From NCBI GenBank assembly GCA_025558075.1, contig JAHLKF010000014.1, forward strand, positions 417,130-481,129: a stretch of 64,000 nucleotides of DNA, given 5' to 3'. The DNA is from Gaertneriomyces semiglobifer. Lineage: Eukaryota; Chytridiomycota; Chytridiomycetes; Spizellomycetales; Spizellomycetaceae. Of the stretch, positions 10,151 to 20,384 are shown one piece after another. The translations under genes were made by a program, and so were the position numbers. How positions within the stretch are numbered: position 1 is the first letter of the stretch; the number at the start of each line of letters is the position of its first letter. The notes under the pieces are model-generated. The model saw only the letters and a program-made list of their open reading frames with translations, did not search any database and was not told where the DNA came from.

Positions 10151-11732
10151 TTACCCTCCTGCTGGATCATTACGGCGCTCACCTGCGTTCCTGAGGATGA
10201 CGATGCTCTGGTAGAGGCATAACGGCATGAACATGCTTTTACAGCACGGGTGGACGTACCCGCTGAATGATGATTACCCTGTACGATTACGCAGTGGAAT
10301 AAATAACGAACCTGCATAGTAAAGATGGAACGCTGAAAGATGACTATGCTGTACGCTGGCATTGGAATGGTGTTTCACGGTTCCATTGTAAAGGCCATCT
10401 CTCACAGCAGTTCATGAAAACGTCCGTCAAGCTCCTTCCACAAGATGGTGCTGACTTGCGCCCTTTAAGTGATGAAGCGCTGCTGTTGGCTTACACGTAT
10501 GGTCGTAATACGATTTTTCAGCGCCTGCTACATATACAGTGTGGTACTGGTGATAGAGTATAGAAAAAACAGTCAAGAAACACACCACCGAGTTGATCTC
10601 ACAGCATGACACGCAGGTATACCCCTCAAGGATCGCACTTGGCTTCATGACAGTGCAGGATGGATGACGATGATGTGCCAGTGGCGTGGTGATTCGCGGA
10701 CGATAGCGGGAAACCTAAGAAGCAGATAAGGCTGATGATAGAAAGGTGCCATCAGCGGTGGGCAGTGATGACAGTTGGGAGGCCCGACCCTCCCCTTCGG
10801 CTTTTTCTCATACTCCGTGATTGCATCTTTGATCTGCAGCCGAGTATATGGTTTTCGGCCGACATAATCTCCACGGAATATGTAGGTAGGTGTCATGCGA
10901 CTAGCCGCCTTTTCGTGGTGGACTCCCTTGGAAGAAAGTGGGACAGTCAGATGCGTCTGACAATCAGAAGCCAAGATCTCAGGCATCCCGGCGTAGGTCA
11001 AAGCGGTATCGCAATGGTCCCGTGCTGCGTTGAAAGGTACAAACGACAGGGCTCTATATCTAGATGTGTCACCACCATGAACTGTGCCGCGCAGTCCGTT
11101 TGGACGGATGGTTGCTCAATCATTTATTTCCTTTCTTTCACACATTATTTGCAAGAACCGTTGCAGAACAAAGGCCAAGCACACCCGAGCAACAAACAAA
11201 AACCAATTGAGCAAACCAAACGAAAGCAGAACACCGAAGATTCACTCATACCCGACAACAACTCAGAATCCGATCTATCATACTACCGTCCGACGTGTTT
11301 GTCCGGGAGCCGTTGCTTTGCAAAGGATTGAATGCTGTGGCAATTCAAAGGTATCCTTCCAGGCATGGTTGAACTCGGAGGCGTAATGGGATCACAGGAC
11401 GTACGTGCACAAGCAGATTGTTTCCCGTTGACGACTTTAACGTCGCACGCTCCGCGTCCCGCCCATTTTCTCACTGGATCTGGAACGCCTTCCACCGATG
11501 CCGTGGCTACTTGTGGATGCGGGCACACGGGCTTCAACGTTGCAAACATCTGTGATGTAAATGTAAATGTCGTTGAATCACGTCACAACGCTCGACACTG
11601 CTTCCTATTTTTATGCAGATTCTCACAGCGCTTGGCTAGCATATATGAGATGGTGAATTGACATGAACAAGTCTGTGACCACTGTGACAAACTAGAACCA
11701 AGCGCCATTTCCGGCATCACCAGAATGGATTA
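10151..11732. other. decayed flank of the left duplication
   Basis: No intact gene. The first 350 bp match the region after the right ankyrin gene (for example GGTAGAGGCATAACG in both, and GTGATGAAGCG...CTGCTGTT followed by GGTCGT). A frame at 10735-11331 opens without an ATG at a plausible place and its product is not recognisable. Confidence 0.5.
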
Positions 11733-11845
11733 ATCCTCTGGCACAGAGGTCTCTTCGTTCAACAAGGTCAATACTTGGGAGAGCCTGGCCTTTGTTCCCT
11801 CGGTGATTTCCCACTGGTGATGGTGAGAGTGTTACAACCCGAGTG
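11733..11845 (-). pseudogene. remnant of an ML-domain gene (left duplicate)
   Basis: A stretch of about 110 bp resembles the 3' part of exon 1 of the intact ML-domain gene at 15.2 kb: CGTTCAACAAGGTCA, then CTTGGTGCCCTC versus TTTGTTCCCTCGG, then GGTGATTTCC and GATGGTGA in the same order and spacing. The rest of the gene is unrecognisable. Its place after the left ankyrin copy mirrors the intact pair and shows that the duplicated block held both genes. Confidence 0.7.
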
Positions 11846-11932
11846 TGACCTAGTACGTAAGTGAGTATTAAATATACGGGAACTTATTTTGACAACGCGT
11901 GTCATCTCCGCGCGAGGCCACACTGGCGGGAC

Positions 11933-11940
11933 TATAAATA
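11933..11940 (+). promoter_or_regulatory. TATA box of the right ankyrin gene
   Basis: TATAAATA, 131 bp before the last base preceding the ATG at 12071. It is the strongest TATA-like element in the 5' flank. Confidence 0.5.
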
Positions 11941-12070
11941 GCTGCATAATGCAGCTGGCATTACCGACAGAGCAACACAGGAAGCAAACAACCAGAAGAA
12001 CCTTGAAACGGAATACCTCCAGATCGGAGGAGGCGTGTGAGTGTTATTTTTGAGTCTGTCAGTGACCAAG

Positions 12071-13366
12071 ATGGAGAATGGGGACCACGCGACTCGTCTC
12101 GGCACTCCTATGCCCTTCCAGCATACGATCGTCCCTCAGGAAACTGCCAAACCACCACCAGCGCTTAAGCACGTCAAACACGAAGAGCCGCAAAATCTTC
12201 GTCTTCCCTTCGACATCTTCCCTCAGATTTTCCATTGGTGTGATGCTGAGACGGCTGTGCGCCTGCTACAGACACAGCGTTCCGTGGATCACAGCATATC
12301 GGCAATCGACAGAACACGTCGCTGGCTGCGCTGTTTCTTACTCCGTGACTTCCTCTCGCGTGCGCTCATTCATGCGTGCTCAAAAGGCCGTCTCGACACC
12401 GTGGGATATCTATTGAACCTTGGCGCGGATGTTCATGCAGAAGATGACTGCGCTCTACGGATAGCTTGTGAAGACGGACACACTGAGATAGTTGCCCTCC
12501 TGTTGGCACATGGCGCCAATGTGCATGCAGATGATGACGATGCTCTACGAACAGCTTGTGAAAGTGGACACACCGAAGTGGTTGCCCATTTATTGGAACA
12601 CGGCGCCGATGTGCATGCACACCGTGACCATGCGTTATTCTTGACTTGTAATAGGGGACATACCGAAATGGTTTCCCTCCTGTTGAAACATGGCGCCAAC
12701 GTGCATGCTAGAGATGATCCATTACTGCTCGAAATTCCTTTTGGAGAGGAATACACTGAACTAGTTGCCCTTCTGTTGGAACATGGCGCTGATGTGCATG
12801 CAGCTGATGACGAGGCTTTAAAGAAGGCTGCTCGTGATGGACACGCTGAAACAGTTGCCGTCCTGTTGGAACATGGCGCCGATGTGAATGCAGAAGGTGA
12901 CGAGGCCTTACTAATGGCTTGTGAGAATGGACACACCGAAGTCGTTTCCGTCCTGTTGAAACATGGCGCCAATGTGCATGTAGATGATGACGGTGCATTA
13001 GTGGTGGCTTGTGACAACGGACACGCCAAAATGGTTGCCCTTTTGTTGGAACATGGTGCCAACGTGCATGACGATGCTTTACGGACAGCTTGTGACAAAG
13101 GACACACTGAAGTGGTTGCCCTCTTGTTGAAACATGGCGCTGATGTGAATGCAGAATGCCATGAAAGTGCTTTATACTTGGCGTCTCGTAAGGGGCATGT
13201 TGATATTGTTTCCCTTCTGTTGGAACATGGCGCCAATGTGCATGCAGATCGTGGCGGTGCTTTAAAAATGGCTTCTCGTAAAGGACACACTGAAGTAGTG
13301 GCGCTCCTGTTGGAACGCGGCGCCAACGTGCATGCAAGAGAAGATGCTGCTTTACCGACGCATTGA
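12071..13366 (+). CDS. F-box-like / ankyrin-repeat protein (C-terminally truncated by frameshift)
   Basis: 431 residues from the ATG in ACCAAGATGG. Residues about 38-75 form an F-box-like motif (LPFDIFPQIFHWCDAETAVRLL), followed by a helix-rich linker and eleven ankyrin repeats of 33 residues with strong uniformity (HTEVVALLLEHGADVHA type; the DNA period is 99 bp). F-box plus ankyrin suggests a substrate adaptor of an SCF-type ubiquitin ligase, in which the repeats bind the target; this follows from the architecture only. The ORF ends early: at about 13350-13360 some 20 bp of a repeat are missing and the frame changes. Seven further good repeats follow in the new frame to 14000. It may still make a shorter protein. 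Confidence 0.8.
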   Translation: MENGDHATRLGTPMPFQHTIVPQETAKPPPALKHVKHEEPQNLRLPFDIFPQIFHWCDAETAVRLLQTQRSVDHSISAIDRTRRWLRCFLLRDFLSRALIHACSKGRLDTVGYLLNLGADVHAEDDCALRIACEDGHTEIVALLLAHGANVHADDDDALRTACESGHTEVVAHLLEHGADVHAHRDHALFLTCNRGHTEMVSLLLKHGANVHARDDPLLLEIPFGEEYTELVALLLEHGADVHAADDEALKKAARDGHAETVAVLLEHGADVNAEGDEALLMACENGHTEVVSVLLKHGANVHVDDDGALVVACDNGHAKMVALLLEHGANVHDDALRTACDKGHTEVVALLLKHGADVNAECHESALYLASRKGHVDIVSLLLEHGANVHADRGGALKMASRKGHTEVVALLLERGANVHAREDAALPTH

Positions 13367-14000
13367 AGTAGCTGCCCTCCTGTTGAAACATGGCGTTGAT
13401 GTGCATGCAGAAAATGACACGGCTCTACGGATAGCTTGTGAATATGGGCACATCGAAACAGTTGCCCTCCTGTTGGCACATGGCGCCAACGTGCATGCAG
13501 ATGATGACATTGCTCTGCAGTGGGCTTCTCGTTACGGACATGTTGATGTTGTTTCCATCCTATTGAAATATGGCGCCAATGTGCATGTACATGATGGGAT
13601 TGTTCTACTGACAGCTTGTATACACGGACACCCTGAAACAGTTGCCTTTTTGTTGGAACATGGTGCCAATGTGCATGACGAGGCCTTCCTAAGGGCTTGT
13701 AATAGGGGACACACCAAAGTAGTTTCCCTCCTGTTGGAACATGGCGCCAATGTGCATGCAAGAGGTGACGATGCCTTACGGAGAGCTTGTACGGAAGGAC
13801 ACACCGAAATGGTTGCCCTTCTGTTGGAACATGGCGCTGATGTGAATGCAGAAACCGATCAAAGTGCTTTATTCTTGGCTTCTATCAAAGGACACACTGA
13901 AGTCGTTGCCCTTTTGTTGAAACACGGCGCCAAAATGCATGCTCGAGAGGAAGCGGAGTCACTGGCGGACAAAAGTCGTTGCCCTCCTGTTGGATCATGA
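13367..14000 (+). pseudogene. out-of-frame continuation of the ankyrin array
   Basis: Seven more ankyrin repeats (for example HIETVALLLAHGANVHA and HTKVVSLLLEHGANVHA) are encoded one frame away from the upstream ORF and end at a stop at 14000. There are no start codon context and no splice sites that would restore the frame, so I read this as the tail of the same gene cut off by a small deletion within one 99-bp unit. A spliced or corrected version would give a protein of about 640 residues. Confidence 0.75.
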
Positions 14001-14930
14001 CGGCGCTCACGTGTATGCTGAGGATGACTATGCATCTGGTAGAGGCATAACGAAATGGACGTGGTTTTACAGCACGGAACGGACGTGACTTTCCCTTGCG
14101 ATTGGCTTTACAAACTTTACAGGGGCGGTCATTCTTGGATGATCGATCTACGGTTACAGTATGGGGCGGACGTGCACGCTGGAAGATGACTATACTGTAC
14201 GATTGGGTCTCAGCACGGTGGTCAACGCTTCTATCGTGAAAGCGACCTCGCACAGCACGACAGCGGAATATACACACCAGCGAGCAGCGCTTCTTTGCGA
14301 ACGTGCTTCCACCCGTATGGTTCATGAAACGGTCCGTCGAGCTCCCGTTTACAAAATGGTAGAAGACGGTGCGTACATTGGGTGATGAAGCGTTGCTGTT
14401 TTGGCTTGCACAATGAAAGGTCGTGCTAGGATCTTCCAAGCTGCGTACTACGTGTACAGCCATCGTGCTAACAATGTACCTATTGGTGCGAATGCATGCC
14501 ATGGGGGGAGGGATGTCGGTATTGTGCATATCACTTGGCTGTGAGTTGATGGGTGTAGACACATGGTTTTCCCTTACATCTTTTTTCCTTGTCCGTTGTC
14601 CTGCGGGCACATCATAAAAAACACGACGCATCTACGGTTATGAAACTTTTGTGTGGTTGCGTACACCCTCTGTCGTCGTTCCCACTAGCGCGTTTCAAGC
14701 CTTTCGGAAGGCTGGCGGGTCTCAGGGTTTGCAATGACACCGTTACGCGCCGTGTCCAATTGTTCAAACGCGCACTCCACCATGACAAACGAGACCCATT
14801 TTGCAAGCCATCACCAGGATGTATTATATTCTACTCCCATCCATTATCAAAGATACAGCTGTGTAGCGGTGTGGATAACCAGATCGCACCGTCGCGTGCT
14901 CCCTTGTAATAACGAAGCTTTATCTAGAAT

Positions 14931-15506
14931 CTAGGCCTTGACGGCTTTGAGGGGACCAGTGAAGCAGACGAGACCGGTGCCGTCGGTGTGCTTGGCGTCG
15001 ACACGGAGGGTGTAGGAGCCGGCAGGGAGGGCGGCGGGGACGAGTCTCTTGAAGGTGATGGAGCTGGGGCCGAGAGGGATGGGGCACTTGATACCGCTCT
15101 ACAAAAAAGAAACGGAAGTAAGTTAAACATGTTCCGATAAACAAACACGCAGTTTAGAGCGCGCAATAGGAGATGTGTGGTTTTTTACCTGAGCGGCAGA
15201 AGCACAGATGTCGATCTCCTCGTTCAACAAGGTCAGAATGCCGGACTTGACAGTGAGCTTAGCCTTGGTGCCCTCTGTGATTTCCTTTCCGACGATACCC
15301 GTAGCGGTGATGGTGACCTCTCCGCCCGAGATGACGGGGTTGGGGGTGAGTGTCAAGTCGTTGACGGTGAGAGTGCCGGTGGTGCCGGGGCAGATGGCGA
15401 GGTCGGCGACGGCGTAGCTAACAAAGTCTTGGGCCTCGAGAGGGGCAGCGACGGCGACGGTGGCGAGGGAGGCCGCGAGGACGGTGAAGAGAGAGTTGAC
15501 GAGCAT
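14931..15506 (-). CDS. secreted ML-domain (NPC2/PG-PI transfer) lipid-binding protein
   Basis: There are two exons, 15189-15506 and 14931-15098, joined in phase by a 90-nt intron with a GTAAAA donor, giving 161 residues. The first about 20 residues (MLVNSLFTVLAASLATVAVA) are a signal peptide. The mature part has the MD-2-related lipid-recognition pattern: a β-rich domain with ICPGTTGTLTVNDLTLTPNP near the start, GGEVTITATG in the middle, the CPIPLGPSSITFK strand, and YTLRVDAKHTDGTGLVCF near the end, with the spaced cysteines expected for disulphides. ML proteins carry sterols or phospholipids in the secretory pathway or vacuole. The gene is the intact partner of the remnant at 11.7 kb. Confidence 0.88.
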
Positions 15507-15613
15507 TGTTGAATTAAATGGTTGGTGGTGGGTATGAGGTTATAAGGCTTTGTTGGAGTACTTGCGATGGTGTGGTGATGAAAGAGAGGGGGGGAGCGTC
15601 GAGACTGTCTCCC

Positions 15614-15620
15614 TTTTATA
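15614..15620 (-). promoter_or_regulatory. TATA box of the ML-domain gene
   Basis: On the minus strand TATAAAA lies about 110 bp before the ATG of the ML-domain gene, with GGGA after it. Confidence 0.5.
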
Positions 15621-15812
15621 TCCGTGATGGCGACAGGGGAATGGGTCGATGTTGAGATGGCATGGCATGGCATGACATGCAGACACACCGACATGTCTCA
15701 ACGAACCGGTCGTCCTCCTCCCCTTCCCACGTATATCCATTTCGTGTACACCATTCCATCCAAAGGACGGAGGAATGCGGGTGTCACCCTTCCTTGCCTT
15801 CCCATTCCCCCA

Positions 15813-15833
15813 CCCCCCCCCCCCCCCCCCCCC
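15813..15833. repeat. poly-C tract
   Basis: Twenty-one C in a row. The length may be unreliable in sequencing. A G21 run occurs at 24628-24648. Confidence 0.8.
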
Positions 15834-16362
15834 ATCAACCAGCCAACCCAACTCAACCACTCATCATCAAACCCGCTTCCACCGTCGTCGCACTCTTCGC
15901 AAAGTAGGCCACTGTTCTACAATTCGTACACCAGAATGCGCACGGACTGTCCCACCGACTCATCATCATCATCAGTTCCCAAGTGACGCTTTCCATCTCT
16001 GATTCTCAGTGTCATCACCCTTTTGGTGAATCTTTATGCCCTCCGATATCTCCCAATGATCGTTCACCCAGTGTGTTGTAGAACTAAAAAAAAAAAAAAG
16101 GAACCACCTATGTCCAAAAGCCATTCACCCCTCCATATAGTGATTTGAGAGTGGAGTGTTGGCCTCCCTCCCCCCAATTAGTGCCTCCCTCCTCCTCGTT
16201 CGTTTTGAGTAGAGTGCTTGAGATGTTGTTATCCTTCTTGTCCTCCGTTTCGTTGTGTCGTTAAGCCCAAGAGCGGGGGCACCAACACGCGTTCGCTGAT
16301 AGTTGGGGCACGAATGAATAGTTGGTGTTTGCAGCCCGCTCTACACTTGTTTTTGCATCACC

Positions 16363-16384
16363 CACACACACACACACACACACA
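16363..16384. repeat. (CA)n microsatellite
   Basis: An uninterrupted CA dinucleotide tract of about eleven units. Confidence 0.85.
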
Positions 16385-17382
16385 GCCGTAACTCTTGTAG
16401 GACGTTACTTACGGAAACGGAATGAACAGGTGAAATCCCCCGTCCGTGATGGGATTTTCGTGGTTTGCCAGTCTCCTGACACACACCCGAAAAACAAAAA
16501 AAAAAAAAACCAGGAAAAAGCGTATAGCGGGAATTACAAAACTTGGCTTCACGAGATCTGTTAGAGGAAACGTGTAGCTGTGGGACCGGGAAAAAAAAAC
16601 CCTGTGTCGAAACCAGCAGACGTGTATATGTAATTCATGGTCTGGGGGGGTTTACGGTTCTTTCCTTCGTTTGTTGGGTTTTTTGGGTGGTTCGCTGTGT
16701 GTGTGTGTGGTGTTGATCTTTGACGCGGGGTGCCGTTGTGTGCGCGGGTTGCGGACAAAACGCAACAACTATTAACAACGGGCAAACCCACAACAACAAC
16801 GGACGGATGGACGGACGGACAACACATACTTTGCGCGAAATGGGTAAGTGCGTAGCCATCCCACAAACCGTACCACCCTGTGTTGGGATATGGGGTCCCT
16901 TTCCACGTTCCCAAAAACGAGCAAAACCCATTATCTCTGTAGCACGACGGATATGAATGAATTATGAACTTGCCAAGGTGTCAGCATTTTTGGTCAGAAT
17001 TGAGACGCTCGCTCTCTCTCGCTCTCAGTCTCTGATCGATCTACTTCGAATGCGTCCTTGTTGCAAAGGCATTTGTGGGTTTACATGTTTACATGTACAG
17101 ACTCTTTCAACATCTCTTTCGCCAGTCGTTTGCAAGCGAACGTAATTCTTCTGCGATGGCACACACAACAAAGAAAGGATTTATTGGAGAAACCAAAAAA
17201 AAACCAACTATTGATCACATTAAAATGATATCATACAACCCCCCAAAAAAAAGCAAAAAAGAAAGCTCCAAAAAAGAAACCGCACACTACCCATTCCCCT
17301 TCCCACAGAGTAAGTATGAATACGTATGATGTGTGAGTACGTATGATGCGTGAATACGGCCTCGCGCGCGCGTGTGTGTAAA

Positions 17383-19391
17383 CTACTGCCCTACACAAAC
17401 CCACTTTTCCCCTCTCCGATACCCCACACACCTCACACTCCCCACCCGTCCCTTCCATCCACTCGAATACCCCAAACTCCCATGCACAACCACTTCTGTC
17501 GCGGTTTCGAGGATTTTCTCGTCAATGTCGGGGTTGAGTTTGACGGCGACGCGGCCGACGGATTTTGTGGGTGCGGAAATTGGGGAGAAGAGGGGTGCGG
17601 TTTGGAAGGCGAGTGTGTGGCCGATGATGGTGGTGGATGATTTTTGAAAGTAAGTAGTAGCAGGTGGTGGTGGTGGTGGTAGAGGAGTGTCTAATGGTAG
17701 TGGTGTGGTAGGTGCGCTTATTACTGGCGTGGTTGTCGTGTTTCCGGTTGTTGTGGAAACGGAGACTTCGAGTTCTACACTGCCGATTGTGATGGTTAGT
17801 AGATTTGGATTGGCGGCTTCGAGGACCAAGTCGAGAAAGATCTCTCGAACGGGTGTTTTGGAGATGCCTTGCTGTTGTAAAGCGTGGTCGTTGTTGTTCT
17901 CATAATGCATGGACCTTCTTTGCACGTCGCTTTCACTGACCAGGCTTACACTGACCAGTTTCATTTGGGTCAGCGCGTTCGTGCACGTTTGCTGGAACAC
18001 AAAGAGTCCCGCGACGAGTAAAATGAGCGGAAGGAGGATGTACAGCAGATGGCGCAAGAGACTTTTTCCAGTGTGTTCTCCAGCAGACGTGTTTCTGCGT
18101 CGTCGAGAGGAAGCACCTTGGCTCCGTGATGGGTGTTTAGGCAATAGGTACACGTTTTCGTCATCCGGGTAGGGCTGATGGGAATAATACTGTTGCGAGG
18201 GCGGTACAAAGTGCGGAGGGTACGGTAACGGGGGCATGGGTAACGCCATGTGCGGTTGTTGGGGTTGGTGAGGGGTGGGCGAGTGTAGAGTATGCCGCCA
18301 TTCTTTACGGTTGTTCCGGCCGCCACGTGGTGCAGATGTCGTGCTGCCGTAGTGGGGCATGGGTATCATGTAGGGATAACCAGGTGCGGAAGTGGTGGTG
18401 AGAATGGAGGAGGAAGAGGGATTGAAAGGGGCGATACCGGGTGGCGGGTCATTTGGGGTGGGAAGGAGGTGATTTGAAAACGACCGCTTGGTACGGTGGT
18501 GCCCGTGGTGGTGTTGTTGCGTTGAAAGGGCTTCGGGTGAACCGGACCAGACAAAGGTTTCTTCTTCCGGTGGATAACCCGCCTTTGGCTGTGGCTAACA
18601 TATGATGGGTATTAGTATCGAGCGCTTAATGCGGGCGCGCGCGCAATAAAAGTAACGCGCGCGCAATAAAAGTAACGCGCACGCCAAGTAAAATGCAAGC
18701 GTACCGTAATGTTGAATAGACCACTTCCTCTTGCGCCTTCGTCGGTCTCTACGACCAGTTCTCGCCCATTGACGCTCTCCGTGGTTGTGGCGACACTTGC
18801 GGCGCTGCTCTTGAGCGACTCGCCCGACTTTAGTTTGGAGACTGACTTTGCCTTTGAGGAGGAAGCCACAGACGGAGGTTTGTTGCTGTTGACGGGAGTA
18901 GGTTGCGCGGGGAGTGGATTCGGCGACGGCGGTGGTCCCACTGCTGAGTATGTGTTATTAGTTCATGACATAATTTATGACTTTCATGGTATTTAACCCA
19001 GTTCTCCCAAGTACTCACGTTTATCCACTGGACCTGTGGTTGACGGATGCACAGACGCTGCTGCACCCCCTGTCTGTTGGTGTTGATATTTCATGACACC
19101 AAAGCTGGGTACTTTTCTCAACATCAAGCCTGTCTGACCGGTTGTTGTCGTCGTGTTCGCAGTAGGAGCATCGTTGTTGGTAGTCAAATGGGTGTTACTG
19201 GGAGCGCTATTAGCGGTGGTCGTGGATGATGGTGTTGTTGTGTTTGTAGTGGCATTATTACTGGTGGTGGTGGTGGTGGTATCGGATTGAGCGACGACGG
19301 CAGGAGTGCTACTAGTAGTAGTAGTAGTGCTAGCACTGGTGGTTGTAAAGATGAGAGGCAGTGAAGGCCGACGGTTGAACTTTGAAGCCAT
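17383..19391 (-). CDS. single-pass membrane protein with LEA-2-like luminal domain, Vac7-like
   Basis: The minus-strand exons 19019-19391, 18705-18943 and 17383-18588 join in phase with GT/AG introns to 605 residues. The N-terminal half is low-complexity Ser/Thr/Pro/Asn with a poly-Thr stretch. A conserved-looking island, GYPPEEETFVWSG, begins exon 3. One transmembrane helix (LLYILLPLILLVAGLFVF) follows a basic RRRR cluster, so the long N-terminus should be cytosolic. The C-terminal 190 residues look like a LEA-2 fold: VREIFLDLVLEAANPNLLTI, then a proline-rich insert, then VGRVAVKLNPDIDEKILE. This order matches fungal Vac7, an activator of the Fab1 lipid kinase at the vacuole. The assignment rests on layout; another LEA-2 membrane protein is possible. 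Confidence 0.68.
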
Positions 19392-19462
19392 CGTTTCTTG
19401 CTTGCGTTGCGTTGCGTTGGGTTCGTGTGTCTGTCACTGCCTGTTCAATTCAATTCACTGCC

Positions 19463-19512
19463 TGTGTGTGTATCCGTGTGTGTGTGTGTGCGTGTGTGTG
19501 TGTGCGTGTGTG
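19463..19512. repeat. (GT)n microsatellite, interrupted
   Basis: GT/TG dinucleotides interrupted by ATCC and by C substitutions, within 130 bp of the Vac7-like start codon. Confidence 0.8.
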
Positions 19513-20359
19513 TTCTCTCTCTCTGCCTTGCCTCTGTCCCTGCATGCATGCCTCCTACGTAGAATGCTATAGTACTATACGTATACGTACTCGCTCTCTC
19601 TTCTCTACTCGCTAGCGCTACCTAATAACACAATGCCAATGCCCCACTACTACTACTATTAATAACAATAACAAATAACCACCACACAGTGGCAAGTCAC
19701 TTCACTCCATTACGTAAAGCGTGTACAGGTCAAGTGAGTGGGGGTGGGTACTTGCGCACAAATATGTTTGAGAGTGTGTTTGTTTGTTGCGATGGCGATG
19801 GCGAGTATGCGGCAAGTACTATTATTATTTATAATATATTTACTACTATGCATATGAATGAATGGATTCTTATTATGTGTGTTGGCAAAAAAGATCGAGT
19901 GGGGGGGGCCAATTGCATTATTATATTTATTATTTATGTGGGGGATACTTACTACCTAACTAACTAACTAAAATAGTGTTGTGGGTTATTAGAAACACTC
20001 GTACTACTACTAATTGAACTTACTTAGATCGTGTATATGTATATATGAATCATGTCATTGTTAAAAAAACAGTAGTTGCTGTGCATGTGCGCCGCGCGGC
20101 ACAGTGCGTGGATCCTTATGCATTCTGTATGCGTTTGATAATCTACGATCTACTTATACTAGTGCTAGTTAGTGAGACGAAAGAATACCAAAGGAGAGGA
20201 GAGAGAGCAGGGCGGGGGAGGGATATCACACAACAAGGGCGATTCGATCGGGTAGGTTCATGCTTTTGCCTCTGAATACGAATCAGGAATTCAACACCGA
20301 CCATGACATGACAGGATAGCATCTGCTACAGAATACACATATACATAGAGAGGAAACCC

Positions 20360-20371
20360 ATGAGTGTGTGA
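20360..20371 (+). promoter_or_regulatory. short upstream ORF before the EDE1-like start
   Basis: ATGAGTGTGTGA, a three-codon ORF with its stop, ends 13 nt before the main ATG at 20385. If it lies in the mRNA leader, scanning ribosomes would meet it first. This close spacing usually lowers reinitiation. Whether the transcript start lies upstream is unknown. Confidence 0.4.
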
Positions 20372-20384
20372 AACAAAAAAAAAC

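Larger units (their letters stand above)
15625..17382. other. intergenic, simple-sequence rich
   Basis: No gene supported between the ML-domain gene and the Vac7-like gene. It holds a run of 21 C (15813-15833), an A13 run near 16087, a (CA)n tract at 16363-16384, and several pyrimidine-rich tracts. Part of it must be the 3' region of the Vac7-like gene. Confidence 0.5.
19392..20384. other. divergent promoter region
   Basis: This is the shared 5' region of the Vac7-like gene (minus) and the EDE1-like gene (plus). It holds a (GT)n tract at about 19463-19512, CT-rich stretches, many ACT/ATT triplet runs around 19640-19830, and a four-codon upstream ORF just before the EDE1-like start. No other gene is supported. 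Confidence 0.5.

Noticed and set aside
12366..13804. Long minus-strand frames across the ankyrin arrays (also 9712-10362)
   Set aside because: They are antisense shadows of the 99-bp repeats; the sense strand gives textbook ankyrin repeats.
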